The notes under the pieces: model-generated
What the model saw: only the letters and a program-made list of their open reading frames with translations
The model's database searches: none
Told to the model about the DNA's origin: nothing
In this document: positions 51,488 to 59,659 of the stretch, piece by piece
How the letters are laid out: each line of letters begins with the position of its first letter
Numbering within the stretch: the first letter of the stretch is position 1
Assembly (NCBI GenBank): GCA_028285035.1
Contig: JANQQF010000106.1
Span: 62,001-126,000, forward strand
Source of the DNA: Phycisphaerae bacterium
GTDB taxonomy: Bacteria; Chloroflexota; Anaerolineae; 4572-78; J111
Direction of reading: 5' to 3'
Length of the DNA: 64,000 nucleotides
Translations under genes and position numbers: made by a program

Positions 51488-52986
51488 AAACCGTAAATAT
51501 CAGTATATTTTTGTTTGATATAGCTAAGGTATGGGGTTGCCTCTATTGAGTCTGTACCCGTGATGCGTTGGATCAATTGATTGGCCGTGAATTTACGCCC
51601 ATATTGATGAATGTGTTCTTTGAACCACTCTAATAATGTACCAAATTCACCCCGCGCATATTGCTCAGGCAAATCAGGAAGATCCTTTAACGTTTGCTCA
51701 TAAAATTGTAACGACAATACATTACCCAAGGCGTATGTTGGGAAATAGCCAATCAACCCTACCGACCAATGAACGTCCTGCAAAACACCTAAGGCAGCGT
51801 TGGGTGGGGTTATCCCCAGATAAGACTCCATCTTTGCATTCCAAATCTCAGGTAAGTCAGCAATCTTGATTTCTTGTTTAACGAGGGCCTGCTCTAGCTC
51901 AAATCGCAAAAAGATGTGAAGGTTGTAGGTCACCTCATCAGCTTCAACCCGGATGAATGACGGTTCAACTTTGTTGATGGCCCCATAAAATGTGTCTAAC
52001 GATACATCCCCAAGCTGCTTTGGAAAATAGGACTGTAATTGGGCGTAGTAAAATTGCCAGAAGGGCTTCCCCCGTCCCAACACATTCTCCCATAATCGAG
52101 ATTGAGACTCGTGTACTCCAAGCGAGGTTCCTCCCGCTAAGATAGTTCCGTCAAGTGATTGAGCTCCATTTTGCTCATACATCCCGTGACCGCCCTCGTG
52201 CAACGTGCCAAACAGCGCGGAGGGAAACATATCTTCAAAGACCCGTGTCGTCAGACGCACATCATTAATTGAAAAGCTGGTGGTAAATGGGTGAACTGAT
52301 TTATCTTGGCGACCTCGCTGTAAATCAAAGCCAATCGCTTCCAAGGCCAACATGCCAAAATCCCATTGAGCTTGTTCCTCAAACGTCTGCTCAAAAATTG
52401 AGGCATCAACCGCATCTGATTTCTGAGAAATCGCTTGGACGAGCGGCACCAGTTCGGCCTTTAACTCATCAAACACGCGATTGACTTCGGCTGTTTTCAT
52501 GTCCGGCTCAAAATCATCAAGCAGGGCATCATAAATTGAGTCCTCATAGCCATAGGCCTCTGCTTTTTGAATCGTTAAATCGACAATCTGAGCCAAACTG
52601 TCCTGAAATTGAGAAAAATCCTCCGCCTCTCGAGCTTTTGCCCAAATATGTTGGGCTTTTGAGGTCACCCGGCTCAAGGCTTCCACCAACTCTGTGGAGA
52701 GTTTTTGCGCTTTTTCATAGTCACGCTGCGCGACACTAATCAAGCTGGCCTCATCAGAGCCAGACTCTAGGTCAGCGCCCGCCAAATCTTCTAGCAATAC
52801 CCCAACTTCATCCGTCGTAAACATCTCATGGGCTAACTTGTTTAGTGTGGCAATTTGATTGGCTCTTGCTGAAGCACCCCCCGCAGGCATTAGGACTTGT
52901 TGATCCCACTGCAACACCGAGGCCGTGTATCGAAGATTCTGGACATCCGCCAGTTTTGTTTTTAGTGTTGATAATTTTTCTTGCAA
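51484..52986 (-). CDS. M32 family metallocarboxypeptidase
   Basis: Cytosolic zinc carboxypeptidase of the thermostable carboxypeptidase 1 family, 500 residues, typical length. The zinc motif HEGGH is in LFGTLHEGGHGMYEQ near residue 262, followed by the downstream Glu in VHESQSRLWENVLGR, and DEVTYNLHIFLRFELEQALV near 375, all family signatures. It removes C-terminal residues of broad specificity. The gene lies 52 bp after lepA and overlaps miaA by 4 bp. Confidence 0.94.
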   Translation of the reverse strand: MQEKLSTLKTKLADVQNLRYTASVLQWDQQVLMPAGGASARANQIATLNKLAHEMFTTDEVGVLLEDLAGADLESGSDEASLISVAQRDYEKAQKLSTELVEALSRVTSKAQHIWAKAREAEDFSQFQDSLAQIVDLTIQKAEAYGYEDSIYDALLDDFEPDMKTAEVNRVFDELKAELVPLVQAISQKSDAVDASIFEQTFEEQAQWDFGMLALEAIGFDLQRGRQDKSVHPFTTSFSINDVRLTTRVFEDMFPSALFGTLHEGGHGMYEQNGAQSLDGTILAGGTSLGVHESQSRLWENVLGRGKPFWQFYYAQLQSYFPKQLGDVSLDTFYGAINKVEPSFIRVEADEVTYNLHIFLRFELEQALVKQEIKIADLPEIWNAKMESYLGITPPNAALGVLQDVHWSVGLIGYFPTYALGNVLSLQFYEQTLKDLPDLPEQYARGEFGTLLEWFKEHIHQYGRKFTANQLIQRITGTDSIEATPYLSYIKQKYTDIYGL

Positions 52987-53038
52987 CCCTCAACTCCTCA
53001 TTGAAAATCGAATTTTTTGGCTTCATTGTCATAAACGC

Positions 53039-54847
53039 CTAGTCATCATCACCCAATTGAAGCACTGACATAAACGCTTCCTGGGGAATCTCGACGCTGC
53101 CAACCATCTTCATCCGTTTCTTACCCTTCTTCTGCTTCTCCAACAGCTTTCGCTTCCGGGTAATATCCCCCCCGTAACATTTGGCCAAAACATCTTTTCT
53201 CATCGCCTTAACGTTCGCTCGGCTAATGATTTTCTTACCCAGAGCGGCTTGAATTGGCACCTGGAACATCTGCCGGGGAATAACCTCTTTCAGCTTACTC
53301 ACCAATTTTTGCCCACGAGGATAGCTGTGCTCCCGATGCACAATCAAACTCAGCGCATCAACAATTTCCTCATTAACCAAAACATCTAGCTTGACCAAGT
53401 CGCTGGGGCGGTAGTCATCAAATTGATAATCAAGTGAAGCATAACCACGGGTCACACTTTTGAGCTGATCATAATAGTCGATAACCATTTCAGACAATGG
53501 CAAATAGTATTCCATTAAGACCCGCGTTTCATCCAAATACTCCATCTGAATGAACTCGCCTCGCCGACGAGTGGTGATTTCCATAATTGGCCCGATGTAA
53601 TCAGCCGGGGTGTAAACACTGAGCCTCATCCAAGGTTCAGAGATAGTATCGATATAGGTGGGTTCCGGCATATCTGCTGGATTATCGATTTCGATCGTCT
53701 CTCCATCCGTCTTGACAATCTGATACTTCACACTGGGCGCCGTGGCCAATAAATCAAGATCGTACTCACGCTCCAAGCGCTCTTGAATGATCTCCATATG
53801 AAATAATCCCAAAAAGCCAACGCGGAACCCAAACCCAAGGGCTTGACTCGTTTCCGGTTCGTAGACCAATGAGGCATCATTCAACTGTAATTTTTCCAAT
53901 GCGTCTTTAAGCAAGGTGTAATCTTCTGCTTCGGTGGGGTAGAAGCCCGCAAAAACCATCGGTTTCACCGACTCATAGCCAGCTAAGGCCTCAATATCAT
54001 TGCGAGACTCACGTCGGGTTACGGTATCGCCGACTCGTACATCTTGAATGGTTTTAAGACCGGTCGCGATATAACCAACCTCACCTGCATTCAGTTGCTT
54101 GATCGGGGTCATCCGAGGCCCAAAAACGCCAATTTCAATCGGGTCAACATTTCGGTCAGTGGCTAAAAGGGTCAGATTATCACCCTTTTTCAGGCTACCA
54201 TCAACCACTCGGATATAGGCAATCACGCCCTTAAAAGGGTCGTAATGACTATCAAAAATCAAAGCCCGCAGGGGTGCTTCCGCCTCGCCTTTTGGGGTAG
54301 GGATACGCTCAACCAGTCGCTCTAGTAAATCATCGATCCCAATGCCTGTTTTAGCGCTTACTGGCATCACATCCAAAGCATCAATGCCGATCAAATCTTC
54401 GATTTCTTGAGCAATTTCATCGGGGCGCGCTGAGGGTAAATCAATTTTATTAACTACGGGCACGATTTCAAGATCATAATCCAAAGCCAAGTAGAGATTG
54501 GCCAGCGTCTGGGCTTCAGTGCCCTGGGTAGCATCAACTACCAGAATTGCTCCCTCACAGGCTGCAATAGCCCGACTAACTTCATAGGTAAAATCCACGT
54601 GACCAGGCGTATCGATCAAGTTCAGCTGATAGGTTTCGCCATCTTTGGCATTATAAGACATCCGCACCGCAGAAGCCTTAATCGTCACCCCTTTTTCGCG
54701 CTCCAGGTCCATCCCATCCAAAAACTGCTCTTGCATCTCACGTTCAGAAATCGTTCCCGTCGTCTGCAACAATCGGTCTGCTAAAGTACTTTTACCGTGA
54801 TCGATATGGGCGATAATACAAAAATTTTTTATATGTGATTGGTTCAT
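53039..54847 (-). CDS. lepA: elongation factor 4 (LepA)
   Basis: Ribosome-binding GTPase that back-translocates or remodels stalled ribosomes. 602 residues, the usual length. GTP motifs: AHIDHGKST (G1), DTPGHVDF (G3), NKIDLP (G4) and SAKTG (G5). Domain II, III and V follow and the C-terminal LepA-specific domain includes [22 protein letters not shown] (residues about 560-581), the family hallmark. First gene of a three-gene minus-strand operon with the M32 peptidase and miaA. Confidence 0.97.
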   Translation of the reverse strand: MNQSHIKNFCIIAHIDHGKSTLADRLLQTTGTISEREMQEQFLDGMDLEREKGVTIKASAVRMSYNAKDGETYQLNLIDTPGHVDFTYEVSRAIAACEGAILVVDATQGTEAQTLANLYLALDYDLEIVPVVNKIDLPSARPDEIAQEIEDLIGIDALDVMPVSAKTGIGIDDLLERLVERIPTPKGEAEAPLRALIFDSHYDPFKGVIAYIRVVDGSLKKGDNLTLLATDRNVDPIEIGVFGPRMTPIKQLNAGEVGYIATGLKTIQDVRVGDTVTRRESRNDIEALAGYESVKPMVFAGFYPTEAEDYTLLKDALEKLQLNDASLVYEPETSQALGFGFRVGFLGLFHMEIIQERLEREYDLDLLATAPSVKYQIVKTDGETIEIDNPADMPEPTYIDTISEPWMRLSVYTPADYIGPIMEITTRRRGEFIQMEYLDETRVLMEYYLPLSEMVIDYYDQLKSVTRGYASLDYQFDDYRPSDLVKLDVLVNEEIVDALSLIVHREHSYPRGQKLVSKLKEVIPRQMFQVPIQAALGKKIISRANVKAMRKDVLAKCYGGDITRKRKLLEKQKKGKKRMKMVGSVEIPQEAFMSVLQLGDDD

Positions 54848-55153
54848 CTATTTTTATGAGCCTATTTTAGTTACTAGTAAATTTAGAAACTGGAGATTTC
54901 TTCCATCCCCAATCTCATTTTTCCCAAAAATTATCTGAGCAATTATACAACAAGGTCAATAGAATTAAAAGTGAAATTAGGAATGCGGCAGATAAAGATC
55001 ACTTCGTCATGTTGACAAGCTGTGGTAAAATATCGATCTATTTGTAGACATATGTGAAATTTAGAGGCTACAAAGACCTGGGACATTCGACACCATCTTT
55101 GTCTGATAAATAAATGCAGAAGTATTACCCCCAAATTTCAATATAAAGTACCC
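54848..55153. other. AT-rich divergent intergenic region
   Basis: The gap between lepA and the helicase gene. A short GGAGATT-like repeat remnant (around 54890-54925) is present. A TTGACA at 55012-55017 has no well-spaced -10. No gene or convincing promoter was identified. Confidence 0.4.
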
Positions 55154-57475
55154 ATGAACCCTTCATCTTTTCTTAACCACATAAAACATCAAAGCTTTTT
55201 TCACGACCAACTGTCGCATATTGAGCGGCTTGGAGCCCAACGCGCGCGATACGAATCGCTGGAACGACCGCTATTGCGACCGCTGGTTGAAGCTGTTCAA
55301 GCAAAAGGCACGCAAAAGCTCTATCTGCATCAGGCCCAGGCAATAAACCAGATCCGTGATGGGAAAGATGTGGTTGTCGCCACAGGGACGGCGAGTGGCA
55401 AGACACTTTGCTACAACCTCCCCATCCTCGAAGCGGTGATGCAAGGGTATGACACCCGCGCGTTTTATTTGTTCCCAACTAAAGCCCTGGCCCACGATCA
55501 ACTCCGATCTCTCAAATCTCTGGTTGATCATACAAAAACGGCCCTTAAACAAAATCCCAACGGACGCCGTTATACGTTGCCCCAATTTGGCACCTATGAC
55601 GGCGATACGTCGCAAAATAGCCGAGGACGATTGCGTCGTGAGGGCAACATCATTTTGACCAATCCCGATATGCTTCACGTTGGTATCTTGCCCAACCATC
55701 GGCTATGGGAGAATTTTCTACGAAACCTAAAGTTTGTCGTGGTAGATGAAGCGCATATTTATCGCGGGGTGTTTGGCAGCCATGTTGCGGTCATTTTCCG
55801 CCGTTTGTGGCGATTGTGCCAAATGTACGGCAGTCGTCCGCAATTTATCTGCTGCTCCGCCACCATTGCCAATCCTGGAGAGCATATCGAGCGCCTGACA
55901 GGGCAACGTCCCATTGTGGTTGATGACGATGGCGCCCCCCGTGCCCCCAAACAATTCGTGTTGTGGAATCCGCCCTTTGTGGATCAGAAGAAGAGTGCTC
56001 GACGCAGCCCGAACGGGGAAGCGGCCAATCTCTTTGCTGAAATGACTCGCCAACGGATTCGCAATATCACCTTTACCAAAGCGCGGGTTGTGGCCGAGTT
56101 GATTTTGAATTATGCCCGACAAACGCTGGACCAAACTGATCCTGACCTCAAAAATCGCATCGCCTCCTATCGGGCTGGATATCTGGCCGATCAGCGGCGC
56201 GAGATTGAGTCCTCCTTATTTCAGGGGCAGCTCATTGGGGTAACCGCCACCTCAGCTCTCGAATTGGGGGTGGATGTGGGCGATTTGGATGCAACTATTT
56301 CGGTCGGCTATCCTGGCACTGTGGCCAGCCTCTGGCAACAGGCAGGGCGGGCGGGCCGCAGCAATAGCAGTTCTCTAGCAATTCTGGTTGGGCTGGACAA
56401 TCCACTTGATCAATATTTTATGCGGCACCCCGAACAACTCTTTGGTCGACCACACGAACACGCCCTGATTGATCCGAGCAACATCTACATTTTGGAAAAG
56501 CATTTGCCTTGTGCCGCCCACGAGCAACCGCTGAGCACAGATGATGAACCAATTTTTGGCCGCAGCTTTATTGAAGCGATGGTCCAACTTGAGGAAGCCG
56601 GCACACTCCTGTATCAGACCGATCACGATCGGTGGTATTATACTGGTAAAGATTACCCCTCGCAGGGCTTTAGCATCCGCAGCGTCGGCAGCCGCCCCGT
56701 AGTGCTCATCGATGGTAGTCAAAAGGGTAAACAGATTGAGGAGATGGATGAAGGCTCGGCCTTGAGCCGAGTGCACCCCGGCGCAATTTATCTGCATCAG
56801 GGGGACAACTACATCGTCACGGAATTGGATTTGCAGAAGGCCCAAGCCACGCTTCAACCAGCCCAGGTCGATTACTACACCCAAGCCAGTGAGCAGAGCA
56901 ACATCAACATCGTCAAGTCCCATATGCATCGCCAATTGCCGACCACAACGGCCTATTGGGGCAGTGTTCGGGTCAGCCAGCAGGTGGTAGGCTACCGACG
57001 GGTACGTCAATTTAGCGAAGCCAATTTGGGCGAAATCCCATTGGATATGCCCGTCAACCTGTTTGAAACCAAGGCCCTGTGGTGGGATGTGCCCATTGAG
57101 TGGGCCACACATCTCAATCGGCGGGGCTGGGATTTTATGGGCGGCATTCACGCCGTTGAACACGCCGCGATTGGGATGCTGCCGCTATTTGCGATGTGCG
57201 ATCGTTGGGACATTGGCGGTCTGTCCACCCCAATGCATCCCGACACCGAACAGCCTCAAATTTTCATCTACGATGGCTATCCCGGTGGTGTTGGTATCAC
57301 TGAGCAAGGCTTCAATCTCCTCCTCGATTTATGGGAAGCCACGCTGGCCACCATCAAAGAATGTCCTTGCGAAGATGGTTGCCCCAGTTGCATCTATAGC
57401 CCCAAATGTGGGAACAATAACTCTCCTTTAGATAAAAAAGCAGCGATTTGGATTTTGGAGTCGCTCCTGAGGTAA
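55154..57475 (+). CDS. DEAD/DEAH-box helicase with DUF1998 (MrfA/YprA family)
   Basis: Superfamily 2 helicase, 773 residues. Motif I is ATGTASGKT, motif II DEAH (VVVDEAHIYRG), and motif VI QQAGRAGR is intact. The C-terminal DUF1998 domain carries four cysteines (CPCEDGCPSC plus KCGN) that bind zinc. Matches the MrfA/YprA family (about 750 residues), DNA-repair helicases for mitomycin-type crosslinks in Bacillus, also seen near defence genes. The MBL-fold gene follows after 2 bp. No methylase or nuclease typical of DISARM is nearby. Confidence 0.92.
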   Translation: MNPSSFLNHIKHQSFFHDQLSHIERLGAQRARYESLERPLLRPLVEAVQAKGTQKLYLHQAQAINQIRDGKDVVVATGTASGKTLCYNLPILEAVMQGYDTRAFYLFPTKALAHDQLRSLKSLVDHTKTALKQNPNGRRYTLPQFGTYDGDTSQNSRGRLRREGNIILTNPDMLHVGILPNHRLWENFLRNLKFVVVDEAHIYRGVFGSHVAVIFRRLWRLCQMYGSRPQFICCSATIANPGEHIERLTGQRPIVVDDDGAPRAPKQFVLWNPPFVDQKKSARRSPNGEAANLFAEMTRQRIRNITFTKARVVAELILNYARQTLDQTDPDLKNRIASYRAGYLADQRREIESSLFQGQLIGVTATSALELGVDVGDLDATISVGYPGTVASLWQQAGRAGRSNSSSLAILVGLDNPLDQYFMRHPEQLFGRPHEHALIDPSNIYILEKHLPCAAHEQPLSTDDEPIFGRSFIEAMVQLEEAGTLLYQTDHDRWYYTGKDYPSQGFSIRSVGSRPVVLIDGSQKGKQIEEMDEGSALSRVHPGAIYLHQGDNYIVTELDLQKAQATLQPAQVDYYTQASEQSNINIVKSHMHRQLPTTTAYWGSVRVSQQVVGYRRVRQFSEANLGEIPLDMPVNLFETKALWWDVPIEWATHLNRRGWDFMGGIHAVEHAAIGMLPLFAMCDRWDIGGLSTPMHPDTEQPQIFIYDGYPGGVGITEQGFNLLLDLWEATLATIKECPCEDGCPSCIYSPKCGNNNSPLDKKAAIWILESLLR

Positions 57476-57477
57476 AG

Positions 57478-58347
57478 ATGCAGGTAACCTTATTAGGCAC
57501 TGGAACCCCAACCAGTCCGCAACGTTTTCAGAGTTCGGTTCTCGTTGAGATAGGTGACGATAAATTGTTATTTGATGCAGGTCGAGGCACTGTTCATCAG
57601 CTATATCAAGCTGAGGTTGATCTTGAGCATGTCAATCCTGTATTCATTACCCATCACCATTTTGATCATATCAATGACCTGTTTGATGTCATCATTTCCA
57701 CAGCGATGGCTGGCCGTCAACGTCCCTTAAATATCTATGGACCAACCGGAACAAACAAAATTGTTCGGGCTTTACTTGAGCAAGTGTATGCTCAGGATAT
57801 TCGTTTTCGGATTGAAGAAGACAAAGACATGCAGCGCAATGGGGGAAGTTGGGATGAACAGCCTGAAGCCATTTCTCGGGTTGATACGCAAGATGTCGGA
57901 CCAGGCTTAGTGGCCGAAACAGAAAATTGGCAGGTGTTTGCCGATTACGTCAGACATGGTGACTTCAAACACGCCCCTGATTTTGAATGGTATTGTCTGG
58001 GGTATCGGATTGAGGCCAAAGGTAAAATCATCACAATTAGTGGGGATACTGTGCCCTGCGAGGGTATTGTCAAACTGGCCAGAAATGCTGACTTACTGGT
58101 GCAATGTTGTCATTTGCCCAAACGTTTGGTCACTAATCCGGCGATGGTCTATTTCACGGACTCGATCATACCTTCCTCTGGGGAAGTGGGGCATATTGCC
58201 ACTGAAGCTGGTGTCAAACGAATGGTCCTCACCCATCTCAGTCCAGCCATCACACCCGATAATTTTTCAGAAATTCTTGATGATGTTCAAGAAGATTATC
58301 AGGGTGAAGTATTGCTTGGGCACGATTTAATGAGGATTGAAGTGTAA
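57478..58347 (+). CDS. ribonuclease Z-like MBL-fold hydrolase
   Basis: Metallo-beta-lactamase-fold enzyme, 289 residues from ATG 57478, which follows the helicase stop by 2 bp with GAGG upstream. Seen: VTLLGTGTPTSP, the opening strand of RNase Z-type proteins, HHHFDHIND (HxHxDH zinc motif), ISGDTVPCEGIV with the metal-bridging Asp and a late THLSPA. Could process tRNA 3' ends or hydrolyse a cyclic phosphodiester or ester. The exosite arm of true RNase Z is not obvious. Confidence 0.85.
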   Translation: MQVTLLGTGTPTSPQRFQSSVLVEIGDDKLLFDAGRGTVHQLYQAEVDLEHVNPVFITHHHFDHINDLFDVIISTAMAGRQRPLNIYGPTGTNKIVRALLEQVYAQDIRFRIEEDKDMQRNGGSWDEQPEAISRVDTQDVGPGLVAETENWQVFADYVRHGDFKHAPDFEWYCLGYRIEAKGKIITISGDTVPCEGIVKLARNADLLVQCCHLPKRLVTNPAMVYFTDSIIPSSGEVGHIATEAGVKRMVLTHLSPAITPDNFSEILDDVQEDYQGEVLLGHDLMRIEV

Positions 58348-58601
58348 TAACACGTAGCAGAGATTGCTAACTTCGTTGTCAATCTAAAATATGAGATTAG
58401 CAACCTTGGTTACAAAACCCCTTTTTTACATCATTCAACCCAACCTTTATTTAGCCGCAATATCCCTCAAAAATTTGGACAAAATCCAAGAAATTCTTCA
58501 AAATCCGCACCCCTCCTGACCTCGGCTTAAATCGAAAAATTCCCACGACACTAAAACAACCAAAATATTAATTTTTTAAGGTTAACAACCAAAAGTTCCT
58601 C
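58348..58601. other. intergenic region without gene
   Basis: AT-rich, no gene or clear site, apart from a TTGCTAA/TTAGCAA inverted pair about 30 bp apart near 58365-58405. The nrdR promoter region begins at 58602. Confidence 0.4.
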
Positions 58602-58630
58602 TTGTCAACTGACATAAAACAGTGTATACT
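58602..58630 (+). promoter_or_regulatory. nrdR-nrdJ promoter
   Basis: TTGTCA at 58602-58607, exactly 17 bp, TATACT at 58625-58630. Transcription would begin near 58637, giving a leader of about 350 nt. Confidence 0.7.
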
Positions 58631-58644
58631 TGTCTTGCTTTTGC

Positions 58645-58688
58645 CACGAGATGTCGTGTAGAGGTGGGGTACACCACAACATCTAGTG
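58645..58688 (+). promoter_or_regulatory. pair of NrdR-box-like sites
   Basis: CACGAGATGTCGTG (58645-58658) and CACAACATCTAGTG (58675-58688), centres 30 bp apart, about three helical turns. Against the consensus CACWATATATWGTG they match 10 and 12 of 14 positions. They lie just downstream of the -10, a position suited to repression by the encoded NrdR. Confidence 0.55.
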
Positions 58689-58755
58689 CTAAAACACTTC
58701 ACATAAATAAAAAACTAAGCCATGAATTTTAACAATATTTTGTCGGTCTCACACG

Positions 58756-58959
58756 CGAACAAATGTACTAAACTAGCGGCTTTCAGCCGATTTGTTTATG
58801 ATTCACCTGAGACTTTTTCCCAAAATTTGGGAGCATCACAAGGCACAAAACAGCCAAGCTGGTTGATGAAATTTATCTTATTAAAACTTTAGATTTGGGG
58901 TGGGAAAATTCCACCTAATTCGGTGACATCGGGTGATTTTAGGCCGCGTCACCTTTTTT
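58756..58959 (+). promoter_or_regulatory. structured nrdR leader with terminator-like hairpin
   Basis: Four stem-loops: AACAAAT/ATTTGTT (58758-58796) enclosing CGGCT-TTC-AGCCG; CCCAAA-A-TTTGGG (58819-58831); GGTGGGAAAATTCCACC (58899-58915); and GGTGAC (58922-58927) with GTCACC (58948-58953) followed by six T, 27 bp before the nrdR ATG. CACC at 58912-58915 can instead pair with GGTG at 58922-58925, breaking the terminator stem, so an attenuation switch is possible. No known riboswitch class was recognised. Confidence 0.5.
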
Positions 58960-58986
58960 ATGTAAAAGTGAGAGAGGTTCAAACGT

Positions 58987-59496
58987 ATGAAATGCCCATT
59001 CTGTGGTGCCCTTAGTAAACAGATAAAAGTTATTGACACCCGCGAGGTGGCCGATGGCATCCGCCGTCGCCGTCAATGCGAGGATTGTGATCAACGGTTC
59101 ACCACGTATGAACGAATTGCGAGTATGAACCTGCTTGTTGTTAAACGGGATGGTCGTCGTGAAGAATTTGATCGGGAGAAGTTGGTCAAAAGTATGCGTA
59201 TTGCCTGTTCAAAACGTCCCGTTTCAAGTGCATCTATTGATGGCGCAGCTAAAGATATTGAAGCCAAGCTATATGCCTTGGGCAAAAGCGAAATCAACAG
59301 CTTGAAAGTTGGCGAGATGGTGATGGACAGCCTGCAAGACATTGATGATGTGGCCTATGTGCGTTTTGCCTCGGTTTATCGCCGATTCCGCGATGTGGAC
59401 AGCATTGCCGAAGAAATTCAACAGCTTCAGGCCCGCCGCCGCCGAGAGGAAGAGCTTAAGAATCAAATGCCTTTACCGATCGGCGATGAGGAATAG
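58987..59496 (+). CDS. nrdR: transcriptional repressor NrdR
   Basis: ATP/dATP-sensing repressor of ribonucleotide reductase genes, 169 residues. The N-terminal zinc ribbon has Cys3, Cys6, Cys31 and Cys34 (CPFCG and CEDC), then the ATP-cone domain at about 48-138 starting VVKRDGRREEFDREKL. Immediately upstream of nrdJ with a 163-bp repeat-containing gap, so it probably controls that gene together with itself. Confidence 0.96.
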   Translation: MKCPFCGALSKQIKVIDTREVADGIRRRRQCEDCDQRFTTYERIASMNLLVVKRDGRREEFDREKLVKSMRIACSKRPVSSASIDGAAKDIEAKLYALGKSEINSLKVGEMVMDSLQDIDDVAYVRFASVYRRFRDVDSIAEEIQQLQARRRREEELKNQMPLPIGDEE

Positions 59497-59557
59497 CAAA
59501 TAGCAAAATCTTAGGTATTAGGTTTTGTTTTATTTATATATCAAAACTTTAAGGAAA

Positions 59558-59629
59558 TTAGAGATTACAGGTTAGAGATTGTGTTGCTGTGTTACAGAGT
59601 CTCCAATCTCCCCATCTCCAATCTCCTAA
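59558..59629. repeat. inverted heptamer repeats between nrdR and nrdJ
   Basis: TTAGAGA, TTACAGG, TTAGAGA (59558-59578) face CTCCAAT, CTCCCCAT, CTCCAAT, CTCCTAA (59601-59629). The arms are inversely related but imperfect. No T-run follows, so read-through into nrdJ is likely. Confidence 0.65.
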
Positions 59630-59659
59630 ACCAGTCAACCATTGAGGAGAGATTTTATT

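Noticed and set aside
56375..57163. 262-codon antisense frame inside the helicase gene
   Set aside because: Lies wholly within a well-supported helicase frame and shows no recognisable domain.
55154..58347. DISARM or other defence island around the DUF1998 helicase
   Set aside because: No methyltransferase, phospholipase D or other defence partner is adjacent; neighbours are an MBL hydrolase and lepA.
58637..58986. Cobalamin riboswitch before nrdR-nrdJ
   Set aside because: Looked for because NrdJ needs B12, but the B12-box-type conserved core was not found; the leader structures are different.
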